Shown piece by piece: positions 36,455-46,005 of a stretch of 64,000 nt of DNA. The notes under the pieces were generated by a model. It did not search any database, was not told the origin of the DNA, and worked only from the letters and a program-made list of their open reading frames with translations. Position 1 is the first letter of the stretch, and each line of letters starts with the position of its first letter. Made by a program: the position numbers and the translations under genes. Where the stretch lies: positions 1 through 64,000 of the forward strand of contig JAOLBX010000007.1 of the NCBI GenBank assembly GCA_028339355.1, given 5' to 3'. This stretch comes from Bacteroidia bacterium (GTDB taxonomy: Bacteria > Bacteroidota > Bacteroidia > NS11-12g > UBA9320).

Positions 36455-37426
36455 AGAGAAACTACCTCTATCTAGTAGCTTATCATCGTGATAGATCTCT
36501 ACACGGTGTTTGCCTTTTTTGTAAGCAGCTTCTTGGTCATAATAGAAAGTCACGCCTTTTTCTGTGCCGTCATAAGTCAATGATTCCAAAAGTGAGTATA
36601 ATTCATCGCTATCTGTCAGCTTATCCGTATCCTCTGTCAGTACGGCACCACTTGGCTCTATAATTCGTATGGTCAACTCTTTCTTTTCCTTAGTTGTAAG
36701 TTCAGATGCGAGCACAGAGAAGTTTAACTTTATACGTTCAACCTTATTTGCTTTTTCTATAATTTCTTGTTTGCCTTTTCTCTCACGAATTGGTTGTATG
36801 GATAGTCCTGCTATAGATAGTACACTAGCTCCGGCTAGTTTCGTTTCTAAAACAGTGTTTATTGAATGTAAACTATCGCTTTTATCCATAAACTTGGAGG
36901 CTAGGGAACCGTTTTGGTCTGCAAGATTTTTAGCAAGCACATATTCTTTTTGTGCTCGTTCTACTTTAGCTATGTACTCGGTATTTTTCTGTTTCAATAC
37001 AGTGATTTCATTTTTAGCAGCAAGCAAACTTTTAGAACTGCCACCTGAGCTGGAGCCGTTACCACCTTGTGCTATAAGTCTTCTTATTCTTCTATATGCT
37101 GTAGATAGTGCACTTTTTTTAGCCTCTAGCTGCTTTCTTAGATCATCTTTCAAATCTATCTGTGCTAAGTTTTCATTTATTTTGTCCTGAAGCTGTTGAA
37201 GAGCAAAATTTAATTCTAATTGCAGTGAGTCTGCTTTCAAATTTAGTGTCTGATACGCAAGGGTTAACTCTTCATTTTTCTGCTCTATTTGACTAGCATT
37301 TTTAACATACTTAAAGAACAAAAATGCACTGAGAGCAAGTGATGCCAAGAATAATAGAATAAAGATGGGTAAGGCTTTATATTTTGTATCGTTTGTGTCG
37401 CTATTTGTATTCCTATTGTCCGGCAT
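36446..37426 (-). CDS. Hypothetical membrane-anchored coiled-coil protein
   Basis: The 326-residue protein has a short polar N-terminus, one membrane helix (about residues 17-40), a long coiled coil (about 45-115), a Gly/Ser-rich hinge (GGNGSSSGGSS), a second coiled coil and a C-terminal beta-rich domain of ~110 residues. The membrane helix and coil suggest a periplasm-facing spacer or scaffold; no family with known function was recognised. It overlaps the 3' end of lysA convergently by nine bases. Confidence 0.8.
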   Translation of the reverse strand: MPDNRNTNSDTNDTKYKALPIFILLFLASLALSAFLFFKYVKNASQIEQKNEELTLAYQTLNLKADSLQLELNFALQQLQDKINENLAQIDLKDDLRKQLEAKKSALSTAYRRIRRLIAQGGNGSSSGGSSKSLLAAKNEITVLKQKNTEYIAKVERAQKEYVLAKNLADQNGSLASKFMDKSDSLHSINTVLETKLAGASVLSIAGLSIQPIRERKGKQEIIEKANKVERIKLNFSVLASELTTKEKKELTIRIIEPSGAVLTEDTDKLTDSDELYSLLESLTYDGTEKGVTFYYDQEAAYKKGKHRVEIYHDDKLLDRGSFSLR

Positions 37427-37532
37427 TGCTTATTGTTTATGGTACAAAAATAATTATAATTATTATGGAGTGTAAGTTTTTGATAGGCAGTTCGTTATTA
37501 TCTTCGCATTATGCGTATATAGCTGCCTTCAT

Positions 37533-38543
37533 TTGAATAGATTCAGCAATTTTAAATATAAGATAACTCGTTATGAATTTTGGCCTTGGTATCTGATTTA
37601 TGCCCCGCTAATTCCAATTTACTTTTTTGGTGTTTTGAAAACACGAAGGTTATTATATTTCACTGCAGCTAACCCTGGCATAGATATGGGTGGATTTTTT
37701 GGGGAGCATAAAGATGAGATTCTAGATTTAATACCTAAGGAATATACGGTTAAAAGTATTCATATCACCAAAAATCACCATCTAGACGAAATCGAAAATT
37801 TACTAGCTAAACATAGTTTGTTATTTCCAGTTGTGCTCAAACCAAATGTAGGCGAACGTGGCGATGGTGTAGTGTTGGTATACAGCAGTCAGGAGATAGT
37901 GGATTACTCAGAGACTGATTTTTTAATTCAAGAGTATATTGATTATTCGCTCGAACTAGGAGTGCTCTATGCAAGAGAGCCAAATAAAACTGAAGGTATA
38001 GTGACTTCTCTCAGTGAAAAAGAGTTTTTGAGTGTTGTTGGAGATGGTGTCAGTAGGGCAGGGGATCTTATAAAAAAACATGCTAGACATAGAGTGTATT
38101 ACAACTCCTTAAAGAGGGATTACCCTGAGCGATTAGAAATAGTACCTACTAAAAATACAATCTATACAGTTCATCGTATTGGCAATCACGTGAAAGGAAC
38201 TCGATTCATAGACGCAAATGAAAACTTGAGTAAACGATTGAATGAGGTGTTTACGGAGCTGAGCTCCAAAGTACAAGGAGTTTACTATGGCAGGTACGAC
38301 TTGAAAGTGCCAAGCTACAACGATTTGCAGGCAGGGAAGAATATAAAGATTTTTGAACTTAATGGAGTGAGCTCAGAGCCTGGACATATTTATGATCAAA
38401 AAAATGTTTTTAAAGCATATAGAGATCTTGCTCATCATTGGTTACTGCTTATTACTATCGCACATCAGAACATAAAAAAAGGAGTGAAAACCACTCCCTT
38501 TTTTATTCTTTTAAAGCAGGTAACTGCTCATTTTTTTGGCTAA
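37533..38543 (+). CDS. ATP-grasp ligase, D-Ala-D-Ala ligase-like
   Basis: The 336-residue protein starts at TTG 37533 (MNRFSNFKYKI) and has an ATP-grasp fold: the ATP-binding segment VLKPNVGERGDGVVLV, the strand FLIQEYIDY and a later metal-site stretch KIFELNGVSSEPGHIY. Such enzymes join a carboxylate to an amine or similar nucleophile with ATP. It resembles Bacteroidota D-alanine-D-alanine ligase-like proteins, not Ddl itself; the substrate is unknown. Unusually, two terminator-like hairpins lie inside the last ~70 coding bases. Confidence 0.8.
   Translation: MNRFSNFKYKITRYEFWPWYLIYAPLIPIYFFGVLKTRRLLYFTAANPGIDMGGFFGEHKDEILDLIPKEYTVKSIHITKNHHLDEIENLLAKHSLLFPVVLKPNVGERGDGVVLVYSSQEIVDYSETDFLIQEYIDYSLELGVLYAREPNKTEGIVTSLSEKEFLSVVGDGVSRAGDLIKKHARHRVYYNSLKRDYPERLEIVPTKNTIYTVHRIGNHVKGTRFIDANENLSKRLNEVFTELSSKVQGVYYGRYDLKVPSYNDLQAGKNIKIFELNGVSSEPGHIYDQKNVFKAYRDLAHHWLLLITIAHQNIKKGVKTTPFFILLKQVTAHFFG
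38474..38504 (+). terminator. Terminator-like hairpin inside the ATP-grasp coding end
   Basis: GGAGTG (38481-38486), loop AAAAC and CACTCC (38492-38497) with a preceding A run and following T run. It lies about 40 bases before the stop codon. Confidence 0.65.
38515..38537 (+). terminator. Second terminator-like hairpin at the ATP-grasp gene end
   Basis: AGCAG (38515-38519), loop GTAA and CTGCT (38524-38528), then CA and seven T. It ends six bases before the end of the stop codon. Confidence 0.5.
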
Positions 38544-38549
38544 TACTTT

Positions 38550-39077
38550 TTAATCGTACTTAGTCCAATCAATTTTATTCATAAATTTCGTTTCTAGAGC
38601 TGTCCATGTGCTCTCGTCTCTCCATCTACCTCTGCCGTATGCAAATCTTGCTTTTTTCCAAGAGTCGTATTTATTATGCTCGCTCTTCAGATAGTATATA
38701 GCCACTTTAAGGTAGTTTCTGCGTGTTTTACCTCCCTTGAGGTCTAACTTGTCGTACCAGTACCAGTAGGTCTGATCTATTACTTGTAAATCACCGTGGT
38801 CTGTGCCTCCGTTCGTGTTGCTCACATACCTCCATCCGCTTTCATTTTCGCCTATTTCTTTTACTAATTCAAAAGGAACGCCGGCTTCTTGGCAGATAGA
38901 GTCTGCTACTTCAAAGACAGATTTAGATTTTACTGCTTTTTGTTTTTCGGCTTTAGCTTCTATAGCTGCAACCTTTGCTCCATTCTTTTTCGTGTTTTGC
39001 CTGTTCACAAAACTGGTATCAACCATCGAAGCAATCAATAGTGCACCCACGATTATGTGTCTGCTCAAATTTTTCAT
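38550..39077 (-). CDS. Secreted SLT-type lytic transglycosylase-like protein
   Basis: The 175-residue protein has a signal peptide, a Lys/Ala-rich linker (about residues 25-52) and a lysozyme-fold SLT-like domain: ELVKEIGENESGWRYV carries the candidate catalytic Glu, followed by HGDLQVIDQTYW, a GLxQ-like segment, and AIYYLKSE. It should cleave glycan strands of peptidoglycan. The domain is short for an SLT domain, so activity is plausible but not certain. It is convergent with the ATP-grasp gene, six bases apart. A hairpin lies in its leader. Confidence 0.8.
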   Translation of the reverse strand: MKNLSRHIIVGALLIASMVDTSFVNRQNTKKNGAKVAAIEAKAEKQKAVKSKSVFEVADSICQEAGVPFELVKEIGENESGWRYVSNTNGGTDHGDLQVIDQTYWYWYDKLDLKGGKTRRNYLKVAIYYLKSEHNKYDSWKKARFAYGRGRWRDESTWTALETKFMNKIDWTKYD

Positions 39078-39426
39078 AAGAATTTTTTTTTGCTTTTTTT
39101 TAGAGTGCGACCTATTTAGAAGGATATTTATATAAATTTGTCGGTCGCATTATCTTAATTTATACTGCAATGGTAATACCAAAATAAATTGGTTAGCACC
39201 GTGTGGTTACCCACATTCTATTCTACAAGCTGGTTTTTGAGTATAAAACCCTACAAAAAAAGGTTTTAGAGTGATTGTCATAAATAAAAAAAAGCTTTCT
39301 GTGACCCATTTATGACTAAATGAGTGCACAGAAAGCCTTCAACTTTGCTCAGAAATGATCTCAAAACTTCCATTTATCTGATTTAAATTGATAAAGAGAA
39401 AGCAAGATTATACTGTTAATGTGATT
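39078..39426. other. 349-base intergenic region with leader hairpin and trxB terminator
   Basis: It holds the leader of the SLT gene, including a stem TGCGACC (39106-39112) / GGTCGCA (39143-39149) and a minus-strand -7-like box TACCATTG (39175-39168), plus the trxB terminator at 39286-39336. No ORF or RNA gene is seen. Confidence 0.55.
39286..39336 (-). terminator. Intrinsic terminator of trxB
   Basis: On the minus strand GCTTTCTGTG (39336-39327) pairs with CACAGAAAGC (39303-39294), with an inner CATTTA/TAAATG stem, then a T-rich tract at 39293-39286. It lies about 90 bases after the trxB stop. Confidence 0.8.
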
Positions 39427-40362
39427 TTACATTCCTCTAGCACTTAAATACCTTTCTGCATCTAAGGCAGCCATACAACCAGTACCTGCTGCTGTTACAG
39501 CTTGTCTATAGGTGAAATCTTGAGCATCTCCACTCACAAATACACCTGGAATATCAGTTTTAGTACTATCTGGATGTGTTATGATGTATCCAGCATCGTT
39601 CATTTTAAGGTATTCTTTAAAAATGTCTGTGTTTGGCTTGTGGCCTATTGCAACAAAGAATCCGTGAATAGGAATTTCTTTCTTTTCACCAGTAACATTA
39701 TTTACCACACGAACAGCTTCTACAGCATTTTCACCTAGAATTTCATCTGTTTCAGTATTATACAGAACTTCTACATTCTCAAGGCTATTTACTCTATGTT
39801 GCATTGCTTTAGAAGCACGCATCTCACCTTTACGTACGAGCATATATACTTTCTTGCATATTTTTGAAAGGTAACTAGCCTCTTCAGCAGCAGTATCTCC
39901 AGCACCCACTATTGCTACATCATGTCCTCTGTAGAAAAACCCATCGCATACTGCACAAGCACTTACTCCACTACCGTTTAGTCTTTGCTCACTTGGTATA
40001 CCTAGCCACTTAGCACTGGCTCCTGTACTTATAATAACAGTTTCTGCTTCTATTTCTGTTTTGCCATCTACAGTAGCAAAGTGATTTCCGCCGTTGCTAT
40101 CAAATTTTACCGAAGTAACCATCCCAAAACGAACATCTGTACCTAAACGAACAGCTTGCTTTTTGAAATTTTCCATCATTTCAGGACCCATTATACCATC
40201 TGGATATCCGGGGTAGTTTTCTACATCTGTAGTGATGGTTAACTGACCACCTGGTTGAAGTCCCTCATATACTACAGGTTTCATGTCTGCACGAGCTGCA
40301 TATATAGCTGCGGTATACCCTGCTGGTCCGGAGCCTATGATTAAGCATTCTACTTTTTCCAT
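39427..40362 (-). CDS. trxB: Thioredoxin reductase
   Basis: The 311-residue flavoprotein reduces thioredoxin with NADPH. It has the FAD motif GSGPAGYTAAIYAARA (residues 9-24), the redox-active CAVC (about 136-139, SACAVCDGFF), the NADPH motif GAGDTAAEEA and the C-terminal FAD segment GVFVSGDAQD. Length and order are canonical. It is monocistronic, with its own terminator at 39286-39336, and would supply reductant to cytoplasmic thioredoxin. Confidence 0.97.
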   Translation of the reverse strand: MEKVECLIIGSGPAGYTAAIYAARADMKPVVYEGLQPGGQLTITTDVENYPGYPDGIMGPEMMENFKKQAVRLGTDVRFGMVTSVKFDSNGGNHFATVDGKTEIEAETVIISTGASAKWLGIPSEQRLNGSGVSACAVCDGFFYRGHDVAIVGAGDTAAEEASYLSKICKKVYMLVRKGEMRASKAMQHRVNSLENVEVLYNTETDEILGENAVEAVRVVNNVTGEKKEIPIHGFFVAIGHKPNTDIFKEYLKMNDAGYIITHPDSTKTDIPGVFVSGDAQDFTYRQAVTAAGTGCMAALDAERYLSARGM

Positions 40363-40531
40363 TCTATTTGTTTTGATTTATACTACGGCAAAGTAAAAGC
40401 AAACTGACATTTTTGGCTATAAGGTTTAAAAATATGGGTATAAGTTTACGGGCATAAGAAAGATAAAGATGAGAACTGCTTAAGCTTGTTACTGCTGGAG
40501 TAGGGTTCCAACTTTATGCATACGACCTCTT

Positions 40532-41704
40532 TTAGTGTTTGATGATCCGAATGGTGGTTTTATTCCTGAGCTCATCGGTCATTTCTAGAAAGTATGTTCC
40601 TGCAGGTTCGGTTATTTCAAATTTACACGACTCTAACGGCTTAAAAGTTTAATGTCGTATAACTTGTCCAGAAATGGATAGTAATCGTAACGATATCGAT
40701 CCAACTGGTTCGTTGAATTCTATAGAAAGAATTCCTTGAGTTGGGTTTGGGAAAACAGAGATGTGGTCCGATAAAGAAATGTTTTCAATATTTAATGTTC
40801 TAATAGAAACGCAAGTAGAAGTATCGACGCAACTATTTTCAGTGAGTTCTACGGCATAATCCAGCATCGCGATTTCTGGATTCTCGTCCAAGAAGTCATA
40901 CAGTTCTCTATTGCCAATTACAAAAGAAGACACAACCTTTCCAGGATGTGAATGTTTCAGCGAACCGTTTACTATCCCTTTCTCTATAAGCGGAATGAGG
41001 CCGTTTGAAAACATCTCAGAATGTATACCAAGATTTTTGTGATTGCTCAAAAAAGAAAGTACCGCATTAGGTATGGCCCCTATGCCCATTTGCAGGTTAG
41101 ACCCATCCTCGATTAGCCCTGCAATATGCTTTCTAATGTCTTCTTGTGTGGGTGTCAATATAGGGTCGTCGATCTCAGGAATAGCTTCATTGTATTCTAC
41201 TTTAAAATCAATATCATCAATATGTATGATACCATCTCCTTGTGTGCGAGGCATATTTTCGTTGAGCTGAGCGATGACTATTTTGGCACATTGGGTAGCA
41301 GCTAGAGAAATATCTACAGAAGTACCCAGTGAACAAAAGCCTTACTTATCGGGCGGAGATACGGTGATGAGAGCTACGTCAATAGGGATGTTTCCTTTGC
41401 GAAATAAATCAGGTATTTCACTAAGAAAAATAGGTATATAACTACCCCCTGTCCGTTTGTATTACTTTGCGTGTGCTAGCTCCTACGAAGAATGCTTTAA
41501 TGGTAAACGAATCTCGATAATCTATGTGCGAATATGGAGCATAACCTTCAGTGTGTATCTGATATATATATTGACTCCACGCACCTCAGAATGACGCTCT
41601 GTCATAGCAGCTATAAGGTGCCGCGGTATGGCAGCAGCTGAATGTACAAAGACATTATCGCCGCTTTTTATCGGTTTTACGGCTTCTTGGGCTGTAGTTG
41701 GCAT
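40532..41704 (-). pseudogene. Chimeric pseudogene: acetyl-CoA hydrolase/CoA-transferase fused to a T9SS sorting domain
   Basis: From ATG 41704 the sequence encodes the N-terminal part of an acetyl-CoA hydrolase / 4-hydroxybutyrate CoA-transferase (SGDNVFVHSAAAIPRHLIAA; later GIGAIPNAVL and GKVVSSFVIG). Lesions: a two-base AT insertion in a TA run near 41565, a one-base insertion near 41447, and TAA at 41344. After PEIAMLDYAV the enzyme breaks off and runs in frame into CVDTSTCVSIRTLN and a T9SS domain (VFPNPTQG), itself stopped by TAA at 40651 and readable to the natural stop at 40532. A deletion that fused two genes is the simplest reading. It cannot make either full protein. Confidence 0.85.
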
Positions 41705-41757
41705 TCAGGGGAAAAGGTAAGTTTTGAGACTAGTTTATCAATTTCTGAATAGATAAA

Positions 41758-42630
41758 TTACCCCAGACTCATCTCAAACTTCTTGGGAGTGACGCCGTAC
41801 TTCTTTTTGAAAGCGTCAATAAAATGACTCACATTAGTATAGCCCAGTTGGTCTGCTATTTCTGCTATTTGAAACTCTCTCTTCATAATGAGCTCGTGTG
41901 CTTTGCTCATTTTATAATCTTTGAGGTAGCTGTGTATTGTTTTGCCATATATTTCTTTAAAGCCCGTTTTTAGATTATGCTCATTGAGTGCTACTTCTTT
42001 GGCAAGTTCCTTTATTGTAGGAGCATTGTGAAGGTCCTTTATTAAGAATTCTTTAGCGTCTCTTACTTTTGTTACGTTTTCTTTCTGGTTCAGAAATGGA
42101 CATTGATACGCCATTTTCCTATTACTATTATTGAAATAATCGTCCAATATGGCGTATTTTTTAGCCTCGCGAAGTAGAAGATTATCAAAGTTCTCGGCTA
42201 TTTCATGAATACACCTTCTTATATCAGTGGTAGCTGGCTGAAAGTGGTGGTACTGTTCCTTTTCAAAAATAGCTGCCTGAGAAAAATTCAACTCGTCGGT
42301 GCCATGAGCTATAATACCGTGAAGGGTGTCGATGGATAATCGTATGACATACAGATTTGCACTTTGCTCTGTGACAAAGGATAGGTCAAAGCTTCTGTTT
42401 TGATCATAAAATAAATAAACTGAATGCGGAGGCAGAGGAATGCTCCTTTGTCCCATTGGCATTTCTACTCCTTTTTTATCTGTGATGAATAAGCATATAG
42501 AACCATTGGTAAACTGAAAAGCAGTAGGTGAGGAGCTGACATTCAAAATATTAAGATCGATGCTCTGATTGGATATTGGCATTTTTGGGCTATTTATTGT
42601 AAAACAAAAATAAGTGTATTTTGCTTTCAT
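41758..42630 (-). CDS. AraC-family transcriptional regulator
   Basis: The ~290-residue protein has a divergent N-terminal sensing domain and a C-terminal AraC/XylS DNA-binding domain: LAKEVALNEHNLKTGFKEIYGKTI and the second helix-turn-helix IADQLGYTNVSHFIDAFKKKYG, then VTPKKF. It is divergent from the HmuY/TonB operon across ~140 bases and probably regulates it, as PchR-like AraC regulators do for iron or heme uptake. ATG 42582 (MPISNQS) is an alternative start; a perfect -7 box at 42612-42605 favours it. Confidence 0.9.
   Translation of the reverse strand: MKAKYTYFCFTINSPKMPISNQSIDLNILNVSSSPTAFQFTNGSICLFITDKKGVEMPMGQRSIPLPPHSVYLFYDQNRSFDLSFVTEQSANLYVIRLSIDTLHGIIAHGTDELNFSQAAIFEKEQYHHFQPATTDIRRCIHEIAENFDNLLLREAKKYAILDDYFNNSNRKMAYQCPFLNQKENVTKVRDAKEFLIKDLHNAPTIKELAKEVALNEHNLKTGFKEIYGKTIHSYLKDYKMSKAHELIMKREFQIAEIADQLGYTNVSHFIDAFKKKYGVTPKKFEMSLG
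42605..42612 (-). promoter_or_regulatory. Putative -7 box of the AraC regulator gene (TATTTTTG)
   Basis: Perfect TAnnTTTG match on the minus strand lying between the two possible start codons (42630 and 42582). Confidence 0.4.
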
Positions 42631-42721
42631 TTCATAATGTACTGATTTAGAGCATTTTTTAAAATGACAATAGTCATACGGTATTTTCGTTTTTGGGTAT
42701 TTTTATTTCGCTATCGGTTAT

Positions 42722-42749
42722 TTTGTCGTAGCGAGTGGGTTCACATTTG
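42722..42749 (+). promoter_or_regulatory. Candidate promoter of the HmuY/TonB operon
   Basis: TTTG at 42722-42725 and CACATTTG at 42742-42749 resemble -33 and -7 boxes with a 16-base spacer, 21 bases before ATG 42771. The first base of the -7 box deviates from consensus. Confidence 0.35.
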
Positions 42750-42770
42750 CACTTCACAAAAACAAATAAA

Positions 42771-43988
42771 ATGAATAAAATTATTACAAGCCTTTTCTTA
42801 ATCCTATCTTTTTCAGCTTTTGCTCAAACATCAGATTCTATAATACCAGCAAGTGGTGCGTTAGAGGTGTACTACGATTTTGAAACACAAACCAAAACAT
42901 CTGTTACAAGAACTTCTTGGGATATAGGTTTGACCACAAACCCTCGAGGAGCAAGTATTATTATAAATGAAATGGTTGGGGTTGAACTCTTTTTATACAG
43001 CATGGATATCAATGAGTGGGAAACATTAGATACAAACGGAATGTCTTGGGATAATCTATACAATTCACAATCGACTTGGGATGAAGGTGCTTTTAGCAAC
43101 CAAGGAACTAGTCATCCAGACTATGGGTGGGGTGTCTACAATATGAATACGCACGACATTGTTGGAAATCGTATTTTCATTATTCGCACAGCTGAAGGGT
43201 TTTACCTGAAAATGGTAGTGGAAAAACTAAGTCCATCAGGTGATTACACATTCAAAACAGCCAAATTGGATGGATCAGATCTTAAAAATCACTCGTTTTC
43301 GAAAAGTGCCAACGCGGCGAAAAACTTCGGGTTATTGGATCTGTTGACAGGAGACTTTGTTACTACTAATCCTGAACGAAAAGACTGGGATATATTGTTC
43401 ACTAAGTACATAACTACGGTAATACAAGGTCCAGCTTCAAGAGACATGTTAGTATCTGGTGTGAAGCTAAACGTAAATTGTAGAGTAGCAGAAAGAAGTG
43501 GTGATGTTACAAGCGATGACACTACTAATTTAAGCTGGAGCACTAACATCACTGAAATAGGGTACGATTGGAAGGCATTTGATCGAGATAATTATAAATA
43601 TGATATAACTCCTGACCTTGCCTATTTTGTATCTACCGAAAATGGTGCTATGTATAAAATATGGTTTACCAAGTACACTCTAGGTTCAGGAAACTTCTTT
43701 TTCAATACTAAACAACTAAAAGAAGGAGTCTTGAGTACAAACAATATTCAGAAGCTAAATACACAGGTATATCCTAACCCTTCCAATGGCTTGTTGACTA
43801 TTGCAAATGAAGAAAAAGAGGAGTTGACTGTGAAATTAATAAATATGCACGGTGCTGTCATGGCTACAGAATCAATAGCGGCATTAGCCAATACGCAACT
43901 AGTGACTTCAGATTTTGCTAAAGGAATCTACTTCCTTCAACTAAGTACTTCTGCAACTAGCAATACACAAAGAGTAATCTTTGAATAA
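42771..43988 (+). CDS. HmuY-family protein with T9SS sorting domain
   Basis: After a signal peptide (MNKIITSLFLILSFSAFAQ) the protein contains HmuY-like sequence, with tandem TSWDIGLTTN/DWDILFTKY-type segments typical of HmuY heme-binding proteins. It ends in a T9SS domain (VYPNPSNGLLTI, then GIYFLQLS). It should therefore be surface-exposed or secreted and capture heme or a related porphyrin for the TonB receptor. The frame opens at GTG 42735 but ATG 42771 gives the signal peptide. Its stop overlaps the receptor start (43981) by eight bases. Heme as ligand is inferred from the family. Confidence 0.85.
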   Translation: MNKIITSLFLILSFSAFAQTSDSIIPASGALEVYYDFETQTKTSVTRTSWDIGLTTNPRGASIIINEMVGVELFLYSMDINEWETLDTNGMSWDNLYNSQSTWDEGAFSNQGTSHPDYGWGVYNMNTHDIVGNRIFIIRTAEGFYLKMVVEKLSPSGDYTFKTAKLDGSDLKNHSFSKSANAAKNFGLLDLLTGDFVTTNPERKDWDILFTKYITTVIQGPASRDMLVSGVKLNVNCRVAERSGDVTSDDTTNLSWSTNITEIGYDWKAFDRDNYKYDITPDLAYFVSTENGAMYKIWFTKYTLGSGNFFFNTKQLKEGVLSTNNIQKLNTQVYPNPSNGLLTIANEEKEELTVKLINMHGAVMATESIAALANTQLVTSDFAKGIYFLQLSTSATSNTQRVIFE

Positions 43989-46005
43989 GAGCTTATACAT
44001 ATTAATAGGAATGATGTTTGTCTCTGCGGCCTCGTGGGGACAAACTACTGTAGCGACTAGTGATACTCTCTTAGTTAAACAAGATTCTGTCTATATATTG
44101 AAGGAGACGATCGTCACAGATATTCACTCCAATAAAAACTTAAACAATACAGTACTCAATATCTCTAAAATCTCTGCAAAGAAGATCGAGGAACTAGGAG
44201 CTGTAGACCTCAGAGATGCATTGTCTTTTGAGAATAATATACGTATGAGCCGTGATAATGCCATTGGCTCATCCGGAATTACAATGATGGGCATAGGAGG
44301 GGATAATGTAAAACTATTGATTGACGGTGTGCCAGTAATCGGTCGCTTGTTTAATCAGCTAGACCTAGAGCAGTTTAATCTAGAAAATGCCAAGCAGATA
44401 GAAATAATCAAAGGCCCAATGTCTGTAATATATGGGAGTAATGCTCTTGCAGGAACTATCAATATTGTTACCAATAACACAAATACAAAACCTCGCTTCA
44501 ATCTTAATGCCAATTACGAGACCGATGGGCAGTATTCACTTACAGGTACGGCATCTAAGTCTGTTAAGAATCATTATTTCACCTTAAGTGGTGGCAGGAC
44601 GATGTTCACTGGATGGAGTGCTAAGGATGTAGATCGCACATTTGATTGGATACCGAAAGAACAATATACGTGTAGACTACAGTATAGCTACATACACAAT
44701 AATGCTACTATAAATGTACGTAGTGAATTATTGCGTTCAAATTTACTCGATAGAGGAGCACCCCTATTGCCGTACAAAGAAGCAGCAGTAGATCAGCATT
44801 ATACCAACCAGCGATTTGACAATAGCCTGAGTTACAATAACAAGATAGGGAAGTCGAGTATCCAAATGATTATTGGAAACAATAATTTTAACAGAATAAA
44901 GAACAAATACTACCGCGATTTAGTAAATCTTGAAGATGTTTTAGTGTTGGGTAAAGAGGAGCAAGACACCCAGACTTTTAATGCTTCTGTATTTAAAGCA
45001 ATTTATGGTTTGGATAAAGGGAAGACTAGAGGGATAGAGACACTTATTGGTTTCGATGGTAACTACGAAATAGGAACAGGAAACCGCATTAAAAACGACA
45101 GACAAGAGCAGCTAGACGCAGCGTTATTTGCCAGTGCAGAGAAACAAATCACGGCCTATGCTCTTGTGAGAGGAGGAGTAAGATATGCGTATAATTCAGC
45201 TTTTGAATCGTCAGTACTGTACTCTTTACAGACCAGGTTTAATCTCCCTAAGTCTCAAATAATAAAACTTGCCTACGGAAAAGGTTTCCGAGCCCCATCG
45301 CTCAAAGAATTGTACCTAGATTTCAATGATAGTCGTCATGAGGTGTTTGGAGATAGCACGCTTAGGTCTGAGACTTCACACTCATTAACAGCAAGTTATG
45401 TGAAGTTTTATACAACAGTAAAAACTCAAATGAGTACTGCGATTGATGGATTTTACAATAACATAGATAATAAGATTGAACTTATCGTAACAGGTCCTAT
45501 ACAAGCCAAGTATGGCAATATTGGCAAGTACCACTCTATCGGTGGAGATATCAGCCAGAAGATATTACATAAGGATTTTGGGATAAACGCAACATTCAAT
45601 TACACAGGAGTTTACAATGGGGTAGAGGGGAGCAAAAAGGAGTTTTTCTTCTCGCCACAAGTGGTCCTAAATCCTACATATGTATGGAAAAAGCAGGACC
45701 TATCTGCCAATCTGTTTTTCAACTACTTTGGTGAAGTAGCGAGAGTGTTTAGCAATACAGATAGTGCCAATGTAAATGTACAAGAGCAAGATGCATATTC
45801 TATGTTCGATTTTACTCTGAATAAAGGTTTTAATAATAAAAAAGTAAAGGTAACCATCGGAGCTAGAAATATACTAGGTGTGATCAATATCAACGCAAAT
45901 ACAACTGAATTAGGAGCACATACACCAAGCACCAGTTTTATCTCAGTGAGCCCAGGAAGAACCTATTTTTTAAATGTACGCTATGAACTATTTAATAAAG
46001 ATTAG
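43981..46005 (+). CDS. TonB-dependent outer-membrane receptor, heme-uptake type
   Basis: The 674-residue receptor has a signal peptide, a plug domain (DLRDALSFENNIRMS; GTINIVTNN) and a 22-strand-type barrel with a FRAP box (KGFRAPSLKELY), typical of heme/siderophore receptors. The canonical NPxL box is not seen in its usual place. It starts at TTG 43981, overlapping the HmuY gene by eight bases, and its end overlaps the next gene, implying translational coupling. The HmuY-like neighbours suggest an HmuR-like heme receptor; that remains inference. Confidence 0.9.
   Translation: MNKSLYILIGMMFVSAASWGQTTVATSDTLLVKQDSVYILKETIVTDIHSNKNLNNTVLNISKISAKKIEELGAVDLRDALSFENNIRMSRDNAIGSSGITMMGIGGDNVKLLIDGVPVIGRLFNQLDLEQFNLENAKQIEIIKGPMSVIYGSNALAGTINIVTNNTNTKPRFNLNANYETDGQYSLTGTASKSVKNHYFTLSGGRTMFTGWSAKDVDRTFDWIPKEQYTCRLQYSYIHNNATINVRSELLRSNLLDRGAPLLPYKEAAVDQHYTNQRFDNSLSYNNKIGKSSIQMIIGNNNFNRIKNKYYRDLVNLEDVLVLGKEEQDTQTFNASVFKAIYGLDKGKTRGIETLIGFDGNYEIGTGNRIKNDRQEQLDAALFASAEKQITAYALVRGGVRYAYNSAFESSVLYSLQTRFNLPKSQIIKLAYGKGFRAPSLKELYLDFNDSRHEVFGDSTLRSETSHSLTASYVKFYTTVKTQMSTAIDGFYNNIDNKIELIVTGPIQAKYGNIGKYHSIGGDISQKILHKDFGINATFNYTGVYNGVEGSKKEFFFSPQVVLNPTYVWKKQDLSANLFFNYFGEVARVFSNTDSANVNVQEQDAYSMFDFTLNKGFNNKKVKVTIGARNILGVININANTTELGAHTPSTSFISVSPGRTYFLNVRYELFNKD

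Noticed and set aside
39106-39149. Stem TGCGACC/GGTCGCA read as a terminator
   Set aside because: The loop is 30 bases and no T run follows on either strand at the right position; it is better seen as a leader structure of the SLT gene.
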